Source of the DNA: Actinobacillus sp. GY-402
Lineage (GTDB): Bacteria; Pseudomonadota; Gammaproteobacteria; Enterobacterales; Pasteurellaceae
NCBI RefSeq assembly: GCF_014843355.1
Contig: NZ_CP062137.1
Location: forward strand, 1,302,001 to 1,366,000
Length of the DNA stretch: 64,000 nucleotides
Direction of reading: 5' to 3'
A program made the translations under genes and the position numbers. The notes under the pieces were generated by a model. The model did no database searches. It saw only the letters and a program-made list of their open reading frames with translations, and was not told the origin of the DNA. Shown here piece after piece: positions 58,046-64,000 of this stretch (position 1 is the first letter of the stretch; each line of letters begins with the position of its first letter).

Positions 58046-59020
58046 CTATTTACTGATTCCATACTGCTTCAATTTATTGGCTATCGCCGTATGAGAAACG
58101 CCTAATCGGGCGGCGAGTTTACGGGTACTCGGATAGCGAGCATAAAATTCACGTAACAACCGGCTTTCAAAATCCGCCATAATTTGCTCCAACGACAAAT
58201 TATCAAATTGCTCAAGAGAAAAGCCGTTTTCAGCGCCAGACGTAGTCGGCGACAAATTCAAACCGGCAACGCTAAGCCGATTGTTCTCCGCCAATGAACA
58301 GGCGCGATACAGGGCGTTATAAAGTTCCCGCACATTGCCTTGCCACTGATAATTCTTCAGATAATCAATAAACGACTGATCAAAGTGCGGTCGAAAAATA
58401 CCGAGATTTTTGCTGATTTGCGTGACAAACAAATCCGTTAGCGACGCAATATCGTCCTGTCGCGCGTGCAGCGGCGGCAATTCAAGGCTCAGAACGTTCA
58501 ACCGATGAAACAAATCGTTGCGCACTTTGCCTTGTTCCACATATCGCGCCAACGGAACTTGCGAGGTACAAATCACCCGCACATTCGCATAATGTTCCTG
58601 TTCTTCTCCCACCCGACGAAAGGTGCCGTCATTCAGAAAACGCAATAATTTCGCCTGTAACGACAAAGAAAGCTCGGCAACACCGTCCAGCAACACCGTT
58701 CCGCCATCGGCGTATTCAAAAAAACCTTGCGTCGTTTTATCGCCTTTCGCCTGACCGAACATTTCGCTTTCCGCGTCCTCGTTGGGTAAACCGGCGCAAT
58801 TCACCGCAATAAACTTATTATGGCGGCGCTCGCTGTGCTGATGACAAGCTTTCGCCAATAAATCTTTTCCGGTTCCGGTTTCGCCCTGAATTAATAAAGG
58901 CGCGTCAAGCAACGCAAATTTCTTTGCTTTTTCCACTAACGCCTTCATTTGCGGACTTTCGGCGATGAAATCGTTAAAACTGATTTCAGTCGGCTGCACG
59001 CGTGTCGTATTTTCAGTCAT
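58046..59020 (-). CDS. tyrR: TyrR-like aromatic amino acid regulator, short form
   Basis: A 324-residue regulator with the TyrR central and DNA-binding domains but lacking the N-terminal ACT and PAS domains of the 513-residue E. coli protein. The short form is known from H. influenzae. Walker A is LIQGETGTGKDLLAKACHQH, the next box is CAGLPNEDAESEMFG, and the C-terminal helix-turn-helix is RKLAARLGVSHTAIANKL. The sigma-54 contact motif GAFTGA is missing (KGDKTTQGFFEYADGGT instead), so it acts with sigma-70, mostly as a repressor. Convergent with fur; ycjF upstream, as in E. coli. Confidence 0.93.
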   Translation of the reverse strand: MTENTTRVQPTEISFNDFIAESPQMKALVEKAKKFALLDAPLLIQGETGTGKDLLAKACHQHSERRHNKFIAVNCAGLPNEDAESEMFGQAKGDKTTQGFFEYADGGTVLLDGVAELSLSLQAKLLRFLNDGTFRRVGEEQEHYANVRVICTSQVPLARYVEQGKVRNDLFHRLNVLSLELPPLHARQDDIASLTDLFVTQISKNLGIFRPHFDQSFIDYLKNYQWQGNVRELYNALYRACSLAENNRLSVAGLNLSPTTSGAENGFSLEQFDNLSLEQIMADFESRLLREFYARYPSTRKLAARLGVSHTAIANKLKQYGISK

Positions 59021-59098
59021 ATTGTTTGTCCCGTGACAAAATTGTGCTTTATCATACCGAAAAAAACGGAAACCTAAAAGCGAAACGTCAACTTATCT

Positions 59099-60181
59099 TT
59101 ACACGTTTTGTTTTTCCCGGTTTTTAGCGGATTTCAATACTACATTTTTCAGTCCGCTTAACAATTCCCGATGAATATGGCTTAAGCGCGGCTTATCTTC
59201 CTTATTGAAGGCCAACGGACGGCAAAATTCCATAGTTTTCAACCCTAATCGTGCCGTCAGCAAACCTACGCCCAAGCCTTGTCCGATGCGGCCGGAAAGC
59301 TTGGCGGTAATGTCCTGCGACAACCAATCCAGACCGATATCCTGCACCAATTCCGTTGCACCGGTGAAAGCCATATTGATGAGCACCATGCGCATTAAAC
59401 GCAAACGGCTCCAATAACCTAATTCAATGCCGTAAATATTGGCGATACGATTGATTAACCGCGTATTACGCCAAGCCAGAAACAGCATATCCACCACCGC
59501 CAGCGGGCTGACCGCCACCACAATACCGCTTTCGACGGCGCTTCGGGTAATCAGTTTTTTCGCTTTTTTATCAATCGGATACAATACGTTTTTAGTGAAC
59601 AGTTCGCCCACTTCGCGCGCCGTCAAGCCGTCGTTCAATTGCTTCCGCCACAACTCAACAGAGGGATGTTGTGCGTCCATATCCAGCGAAGAGGCGATTT
59701 TCTCACATAATTCTTTGGCTTTATCCGCATCAAAATCTTCTTTAAATTCGACCGCACTTTCAGCCCGTAAAGCCAGATGCCGGCGTAGTTTACGCAAGCG
59801 TAAAAATTCCTTGCCAAGCGCCGTCAAACCTAATCCGACGACAGAACAACCGACAACGGAAAAAGCAAAATAAATCCACTGATTCGCCCGCCAGCTATCG
59901 ATCAACCATTGCACCGACTGCGCCACCGTCGCGCCCAAAAACAATATAACGACCGCAATCACCGCTCGCTTCCACCAGCGGGATTTTGGTCGTATCGCCC
60001 GTTCGAATTGAGCAGTCAGCAATTCGCCTTCCAGCGGCTCGTTTTCTCCGTTTTCGTCATCAAGTGCGGTCAAATCCGGCGTAATTTCTGCCGTTGCGGA
60101 AAACTCACGCTTTGCTTGAAAAGCCTCTTCTTCATTACCTGCATGATTTTCCGCATGATTAAAAACACGTTTATCGTTCAT
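59099..60181 (-). CDS. ycjF: YcjF-family (DUF697) inner-membrane protein
   Basis: A 360-residue protein with two adjacent membrane segments (AVIAVVILFLGATVAQSV; IYFAFSVVGCSVVGLGLTAL) after an acidic N-terminus. A C-terminal DUF697 domain carries ESGIVVAVSPLAVVDMLFLA, WRNTRLINRIANIYGIELGY and RIGQGLGVGLLTARLGLKTM. Function unknown; in E. coli ycjX-ycjF-tyrR are adjacent and induced by envelope stress. Here ycjF-tyrR is kept, but ycjX, the GTPase-like partner, is absent and fumC lies divergent instead. Confidence 0.88.
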   Translation of the reverse strand: MNDKRVFNHAENHAGNEEEAFQAKREFSATAEITPDLTALDDENGENEPLEGELLTAQFERAIRPKSRWWKRAVIAVVILFLGATVAQSVQWLIDSWRANQWIYFAFSVVGCSVVGLGLTALGKEFLRLRKLRRHLALRAESAVEFKEDFDADKAKELCEKIASSLDMDAQHPSVELWRKQLNDGLTAREVGELFTKNVLYPIDKKAKKLITRSAVESGIVVAVSPLAVVDMLFLAWRNTRLINRIANIYGIELGYWSRLRLMRMVLINMAFTGATELVQDIGLDWLSQDITAKLSGRIGQGLGVGLLTARLGLKTMEFCRPLAFNKEDKPRLSHIHRELLSGLKNVVLKSAKNREKQNV

Positions 60182-60235
60182 TTTTTTCTCCTGTTTTCGT
60201 GATTTTAGCGAAAAAATTATCGGTGCTCCAATTTA

Positions 60236-60249
60236 ATGATCTAAATCAC
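60236..60249. promoter_or_regulatory. FNR/CRP-like site upstream of fumC
   Basis: ATGATCTAAATCAC contains the FNR core TGAT-N4-ATCA, and the overlapping AATGATCTAAATCACA also partly fits CRP. The best -10 for fumC, TAGAAT (60291-60296), puts the start near 60303, with the site centred about 60.5 bp upstream. Confidence 0.5.
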
Positions 60250-60343
60250 AAAAACTGTAATTCGTTCTATCCGACCTAACTATGAAGTGTTAGAATTCGT
60301 GCAATGTATTTTACTTTAACACAATAATAAATAGGTGATTATT

Positions 60344-61738
60344 ATGACATTTCGTATTGAAAAAGACACTATGGGCGAAGTTCAAGTTCCTGCGGATAAA
60401 TATTGGGCGGCGCAAACCGAACGTTCACGCAACAACTTTAAAATCGGTCCTGCAGCGTCAATGCCACACGAAATCATCGAAGCATTCGGCTACTTGAAAA
60501 AAGCGGCCGCTTATGCCAACACGGATTTAGGCGTATTACCGGTTGAAAAACGCGATTTAATCGCACAAGCCTGCGATGAAATCCTGGCGCATAAATTAGA
60601 CGATCAATTCCCGTTGGTTATCTGGCAAACCGGTTCAGGTACGCAATCCAACATGAATCTGAACGAAGTTATCGCTAACCGCGCACATGTGCTTAACGGC
60701 GGTAAATTAGGCGAAAAATCCATCATCCACCCAAATGACGATGTAAACAAATCTCAATCCTCAAACGATACTTACCCGACGGCTATGCACATTGCGGCAT
60801 ATAAAAAAGTCGTTGAAGCGACCATTCCCGCTATCGAACGTTTACAAAAAACCTTAGCGGCGAAATCCGAAGAATTTAAAGACGTGGTGAAAATCGGCCG
60901 CACTCACTTAATGGACGCTACTCCATTAACATTAGGCCAGGAATTCAGTGGTTATGCGGCGCAATTACACTTCGGTTTAATCGCCATTAAAAACACGTTA
61001 CCGCATTTACGTCAATTGGCATTGGGCGGTACGGCGGTCGGTACCGGCTTGAATACGCCTAAAGGTTATGACGTAAAAGTAGCGGAATACATCGCTCAAT
61101 TCACAGGACTTCCGTTCATTACCGCCGAAAACAAATTCGAAGCGTTAGCAACGCATGATGCCATCGTTGAAACTCACGGCGCACTGAAACAGGTCGCTAT
61201 GTCATTATTCAAAATCGCCAACGACATTCGTTTATTGGCATCCGGTCCGCGTTCGGGCATCGGGGAAATCTTAATCCCTGAAAACGAACCGGGTTCGTCC
61301 ATCATGCCGGGTAAAGTGAATCCGACTCAATGCGAAGCCATGACAATGGTTGCGGCGCAAGTATTAGGTAACGATACGACTATTTCGTTTGCCGGCTCTC
61401 AAGGTCACTTCGAATTGAACGTATTCAAACCGGTAATGGCGGCAAACTTCTTGCAATCCGCACAATTAATCGCAGATGTTTGTATCTCATTCGACGAACA
61501 CTGTGCAAGCGGTATCAAACCGAATACTCCGCGCATTAAGCACTTGCTTGAAAGCTCATTAATGTTAGTGACCGCGTTAAACACTCACATCGGTTATGAA
61601 AATGCGGCGAAAATTGCAAAAACTGCGCACAAAAACGGCACTACATTACGCGAAGAGGCCATTAACTTAGGTTTGGTATCAGCCGAAGACTTCGATAAAT
61701 GGGTTCGTCCGGAAGACATGGTCGGCAGCTTAAAATAA
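60344..61738 (+). CDS. fumC: Class II fumarate hydratase FumC
   Basis: FumC, 464 residues, iron-independent fumarase interconverting malate and fumarate. Motifs: [56 protein letters not shown] and the superfamily signature [17 protein letters not shown]. Start at 60344 ([11 protein letters not shown]) preceded by AGGTGATT; a start three codons earlier is less likely. In anaerobic succinate formation it supplies fumarate from malate, matching the FNR-like site upstream. Confidence 0.98.
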   Translation: MTFRIEKDTMGEVQVPADKYWAAQTERSRNNFKIGPAASMPHEIIEAFGYLKKAAAYANTDLGVLPVEKRDLIAQACDEILAHKLDDQFPLVIWQTGSGTQSNMNLNEVIANRAHVLNGGKLGEKSIIHPNDDVNKSQSSNDTYPTAMHIAAYKKVVEATIPAIERLQKTLAAKSEEFKDVVKIGRTHLMDATPLTLGQEFSGYAAQLHFGLIAIKNTLPHLRQLALGGTAVGTGLNTPKGYDVKVAEYIAQFTGLPFITAENKFEALATHDAIVETHGALKQVAMSLFKIANDIRLLASGPRSGIGEILIPENEPGSSIMPGKVNPTQCEAMTMVAAQVLGNDTTISFAGSQGHFELNVFKPVMAANFLQSAQLIADVCISFDEHCASGIKPNTPRIKHLLESSLMLVTALNTHIGYENAAKIAKTAHKNGTTLREEAINLGLVSAEDFDKWVRPEDMVGSLK

Positions 61739-61762
61739 GCAGTAAATATAAATAAAAATTGC

Positions 61763-61790
61763 AAGGCGACGGAAGTCGCCTTTTTTTTCT
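61763..61790 (+). terminator. Terminator after fumC
   Basis: AAGGCGAC (61763-61770), GGAA tetraloop, GTCGCCTT (61775-61782), then a T-run. Confidence 0.93.
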
Positions 61791-61837
61791 GGCTAGAGTT
61801 GGTATAATTTTGCCAATTCGTTTATGTTGGACGCTTT

Positions 61838-62443
61838 ATGAAATTGAAATCACTCTTTATCGCCATTTTATGCTTAATTCCTACCGCACTTTCGGCGAAT
61901 TGGCTGCCTGTGGGCAAAGCAGATTATAACTGGGGCCCGTTCCACGTTTATACCATATCGTTATTTACGGAAAACGGTCATTATAAAGAAAATCAAACTC
62001 CGGTTATGCTCTCTTTTGACTTTGGTAAGCCCGTCGAAGGTAAAAATTTTGCCATTATTCTGATCAAAGAAATGGCGGCGCTTGATGTCGATCCCAAACA
62101 GTCTGAAAGCTGGCTTGCTCAGCTACAACAAACCTTACCGGATTTATCGCCTAATGATCGTTTGAATTATATTGCCTTACCTGATACAGGTTATTTCATT
62201 GTGAACGATCAAGTGTTGGAACAACAGTTTGATAAAGCCTTTAATCAGGCTTTTATCGACATCTGGTTATCGGGCAAAACGAATTTTGCGGCGTTAAAAA
62301 ATCAACTTATCGGTAAAGAAAAATCCACTGCGACGGAAATTCATCATAAAGAACCGCCTAAAGTGCCGATGATGGAAGATGACGCCAATCCGCAAATTCC
62401 GCCGACTTACGAATTACAACAGGAACGAATCCCGGAAATTTAA
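61838..62443 (+). CDS. Exported chalcone isomerase-like domain protein
   Basis: A 201-residue protein with a signal peptide (KSLFIAILCLIPTALSA, cleavage before NWLPV). The body follows the bacterial chalcone-isomerase-like family: GPFHVYTISLFTENG, PVMLSFDFGKPVEGKNFAI, LPDLSPNDRLNYIALPDTGY and FNQAFIDIWLSGKT. Bacterial members have no proven enzyme activity and may bind fatty acids or similar ligands in the periplasm. The tail after residue 170 is charged and Pro-rich. The uptake core ACCGCACTT encodes the T-A-L of the signal peptide. Monocistronic between two terminators. Confidence 0.75.
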   Translation: MKLKSLFIAILCLIPTALSANWLPVGKADYNWGPFHVYTISLFTENGHYKENQTPVMLSFDFGKPVEGKNFAIILIKEMAALDVDPKQSESWLAQLQQTLPDLSPNDRLNYIALPDTGYFIVNDQVLEQQFDKAFNQAFIDIWLSGKTNFAALKNQLIGKEKSTATEIHHKEPPKVPMMEDDANPQIPPTYELQQERIPEI

Positions 62444-62476
62444 ATTTCATTTAATCGAAGTATTCCTCAAAAAATA

Positions 62477-62505
62477 AAAGAGTTGATTTAATCAACTCTT
62501 TTTTA
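62477..62505. terminator. Terminator after the chalcone isomerase-like gene
   Basis: AAAGAGTTGAT (62477-62487) and ATCAACTCTTT (62491-62501) with a 3-nt loop, T-run after. It can also serve the convergent rarD. Confidence 0.9.
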
Positions 62506-62555
62506 TCATCCGGATTCCAATACTCCGTTTTTCCCTCAATAGATATGACCGAACC

Positions 62556-63434
62556 CTATGAAAATGCCGTTATTTTAGTTTTAGCCATACCGTCTAATAT
62601 CAACAAGAATACCGCAACACATAAACAGCCCATTAAAATATAAGAATCCTGCTCTAAACGTTCGCCGATTAGAAAGGAAACCACTAACATCGTAAAAGGT
62701 TCCAAATAACCCAACAATCCTAAAATATTAATGGGAATTCGCTGACTTGCCATGATATAAGCGATAAACGCAATACCACCCACCAATCCCAATAATGCCA
62801 ACCATTCATAAGCGAAAGGATTTTGTTTCAGAACCCAAGACATCTCCACCTGTGCGGCAAAATAGACAGAAATCGGAATCATCAATAACATCTCAAGCAA
62901 AAAGCTGGAAAGATGCAAAATATTAAAATGCTTACGCACTGCGAAATAAACGGGATAACCTACGCAAACAAAAGCCGTTTCCCACGAAAACACACCGGTT
63001 ATCCAGATCTTACTGAAAACACCTAATGCGGCAAAAATAACAGCGACGCCTTTAACTCGACTCATTCGTTCACGGAACGCAAAACGCCCCATTAACACCA
63101 TTACCAGCGGCATCAATAAATAACCGATAGAAACCTCAATCGCTTTGCCGTTCACCGGCGCCCATAAAAACAGCCACATTTGTGCGCCGATATTCAAACT
63201 ATTAAACAAAAGAATAACAATGAGATAAGGTTCGTGCGTTAAACGGGTTAAAAAAGCCAGAAACTCTTGCTGTTGTTTCAATAGAAAAACAGCGGCAATC
63301 ACGAAAGGAACAGTAACCAACGTTCGCCATCCAAAAAGCCCAGTGCCCTGAATCGGATATAAAACCGTTGAAAGAAAATAGACCACACCAAAAAGCAAAG
63401 AAGCGAAAACAGACAGTAAAACACCTTTTAGCAT
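62556..63434 (-). CDS. rarD: RarD/EamA-family transporter
   Basis: A 292-residue inner-membrane protein with ten predicted helices in two EamA halves. N-terminal LLFGVVYFLSTVLYPIQGTG, LNIGAQMWLFLWAPVNGKAI and LGYLEPFTMLVVSFLIGERL match the RarD branch of the drug/metabolite superfamily. The substrate is not known. On the minus strand its start lies 29 bp past the terminator of the tRNA-Leu fragment, so it has its own promoter or read-through from there. Confidence 0.87.
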   Translation of the reverse strand: MLKGVLLSVFASLLFGVVYFLSTVLYPIQGTGLFGWRTLVTVPFVIAAVFLLKQQQEFLAFLTRLTHEPYLIVILLFNSLNIGAQMWLFLWAPVNGKAIEVSIGYLLMPLVMVLMGRFAFRERMSRVKGVAVIFAALGVFSKIWITGVFSWETAFVCVGYPVYFAVRKHFNILHLSSFLLEMLLMIPISVYFAAQVEMSWVLKQNPFAYEWLALLGLVGGIAFIAYIMASQRIPINILGLLGYLEPFTMLVVSFLIGERLEQDSYILMGCLCVAVFLLILDGMAKTKITAFS

Positions 63435-63463
63435 ACGGAATCAACCAGAAAAGAGATAAGAAA

Positions 63464-63486
63464 AAAGCCACTATTACAGTGGCTTT
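63464..63486 (-). terminator. Terminator after the tRNA-Leu fragment
   Basis: AAAGCCACT (63464-63472) and AGTGGCTTT (63478-63486), 5-nt loop; on the minus strand followed by TTTTTT. It is the original terminator of the tRNA gene. Confidence 0.85.
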
Positions 63487-63503
63487 GGAATGATATTTAT
63501 CGG

Positions 63504-63568
63504 TGGTGCCTAGGGTCGGACTCGAACCGACACACCCGCAAAGGCGGCGGATTTTGAATCCGCTGTGT
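63504..63568 (-). tRNA. 3' fragment of tRNA-Leu (CAA), an attachment-site remnant
   Basis: On the minus strand the sequence from ACACAGCGGATTC through the anticodon loop TTCAAAA (anticodon CAA), variable arm, T-arm GGTTCGAGTCC to the CCA end matches a bacterial tRNA-Leu. The 5' part (acceptor strand and D-arm) is missing: after 63568 the sequence becomes unrelated. With an integrase gene 150 bp further on, this is best read as the displaced half of an attachment site; the repaired full tRNA should lie at the other end of the element. Confidence 0.85.
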
Positions 63569-63606
63569 AATCATCGTCTTTGCACAAAAAACTCAAAGAA
63601 TAAAGG

Positions 63607-63650
63607 AATAAATCCTGCTCCCAACAACAGTATGAAGAGCAGGATTTATT
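63607..63650. other. Long hairpin inside the element edge
   Basis: AATAAATCCTGCTC (63607-63620) and GAGCAGGATTTATT (63637-63650) are perfect 14-bp arms with a 16-nt loop, between the tRNA fragment and the integrase stop. On the minus strand it lies downstream of the integrase and is probably its terminator. Confidence 0.7.
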
Positions 63651-63720
63651 CTACTTCTTTCTGTTTTCTTGTAAAGTCTAGAAATAGATTTTTGTGTAAA
63701 ATTTACAGAAGATCACATTT

Positions 63721-64000
63721 TTATAGAGAATCTACACAATTTCGGATCATTTCACAATTATATTCTATATAGCTTAATGTTACTTTTATGTCACTATGCC
63801 CTAATAACTGTTTAACATTGTATACATTGTCTACATTTTTCATTAGTTTGGTTGCTATTGTATGCCTGAAACGATGGCTAGAAATAGGGAAACCAACATT
63901 TTTTGAAATGACTTTAGTTAAATGACTAATTTGATCCCTAGTTGTTTTTTTATGCCTACTTCTTGTATGAGATGATACGAGATTTAGGTTAAATAATTGA
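63721..64000 (-). CDS. Tyrosine recombinase (integrase), C-terminal part, cut by window edge
   Basis: About 93 codons on the minus strand, open to the window end, with a stop at 63721-63723. The catalytic C-terminal domain shows GFPISSHRFRHTIATKLM (box II with Arg and His), VKQLLGHSDIKVTLSYIEYN (conserved His/Trp position GHS and the nucleophile Tyr). Upstream catalytic residues lie outside the window. Such integrases insert mobile elements into tRNA genes, and the tRNA-Leu fragment 150 bp away is the evident target. A+T-rich and without uptake signals, unlike the rest of the window. Confidence 0.9.
   Translation of the reverse strand, partial: QLFNLNLVSSHTRSRHKKTTRDQISHLTKVISKNVGFPISSHRFRHTIATKLMKNVDNVYNVKQLLGHSDIKVTLSYIEYNCEMIRNCVDSL

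Noticed and set aside
63503-63772. 89-codon plus-strand open frame reading VGLEPTHPQRRRILNPLCN
   Set aside because: This is the antisense reading of the tRNA-Leu fragment, a well-known annotation artefact.

Overview
This window is bacterial chromosome from the family Pasteurellaceae. The 9-mer AAGTGCGGT or its complement ACCGCACTT, core of the Haemophilus influenzae-type DNA uptake signal (USS), occurs dozens of times on both strands, often as inverted pairs between genes and often extended to AAAGTGCGGTCAAAATTTT. The proteins are gamma-proteobacterial, and several gene orders match what I remember of H. influenzae (fur-fldA-ybfE / ybfF / seqA-menE-mscK-aroC-mepA-yfcA-lpxM; bioAFGCD). The general picture fits a Basfia/Mannheimia/Actinobacillus-like organism; species cannot be settled from the sequence.

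Layout. 1-5.1 kb (minus strand): recR (cut by the window edge), ebfC, the PTS operon ptsH-ptsI-crr, rsgA. 5.2-13.4 kb (plus): orn, tRNA-Gly, then tsaE-amiB-mutL-miaA-hfq-hflX. 13.5-16.4 kb (minus): a GrpB-family gene, argG and a YeeZ-like SDR gene. 16.4-21.7 kb: an A+T-rich biotin operon bioAFGCD lying between a decayed GIY-YIG gene and a decayed IS3-family transposase end, so probably acquired. 21.7-26.9 kb (minus): purC and the trehalose genes treC, treB, treR, with a readable treB promoter (CRP site, operator, -35 and -10). 27-28.6 kb: prfC.

28.7-32.9 kb holds the most interesting unassigned system: a fumarase/adenylosuccinate-lyase-superfamily enzyme, a DASS dicarboxylate transporter and a cupin, divergent from a GntR/UTRA regulator. 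The shared promoter region has a perfect 16+16 bp dyad over the -10 and a perfect FNR consensus about 61.5 bp upstream of the predicted start. I infer anaerobic use of an unknown substrate that is probably cleaved to fumarate. 33-36.5 kb: trhP, a candidate FNR-controlled small RNA, ettA. 36.7-42.3 kb: topoisomerase IV genes parE and parC, separated by a copper nitrite reductase gene (nirK/aniA); ParC has Phe at the quinolone-resistance Ser position. 42.3-46.4 kb: YwiC-like membrane protein, RidA, a gene remnant, dnaX, apt. 46.5-55.7 kb (minus): the seqA-to-lpxM run, in which mepA has an apparent frameshift in its signal peptide. 55.8-58 kb (plus): ybfF, ybfE, fldA, fur. 58-63.4 kb: tyrR, ycjF, fumC (with an FNR-like site), a chalcone-isomerase-like exported protein, rarD. 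63.5-64 kb: a tRNA-Leu(CAA) 3' fragment next to the end of a tyrosine integrase gene, the edge of an integrative element that continues past the window.

Several threads point to facultative anaerobic life: three FNR-like sites, fumarase, a dicarboxylate transporter and nitrite reductase. Coordinates of genes were adjusted to the most plausible start codons; promoter and RNA predictions are by eye.
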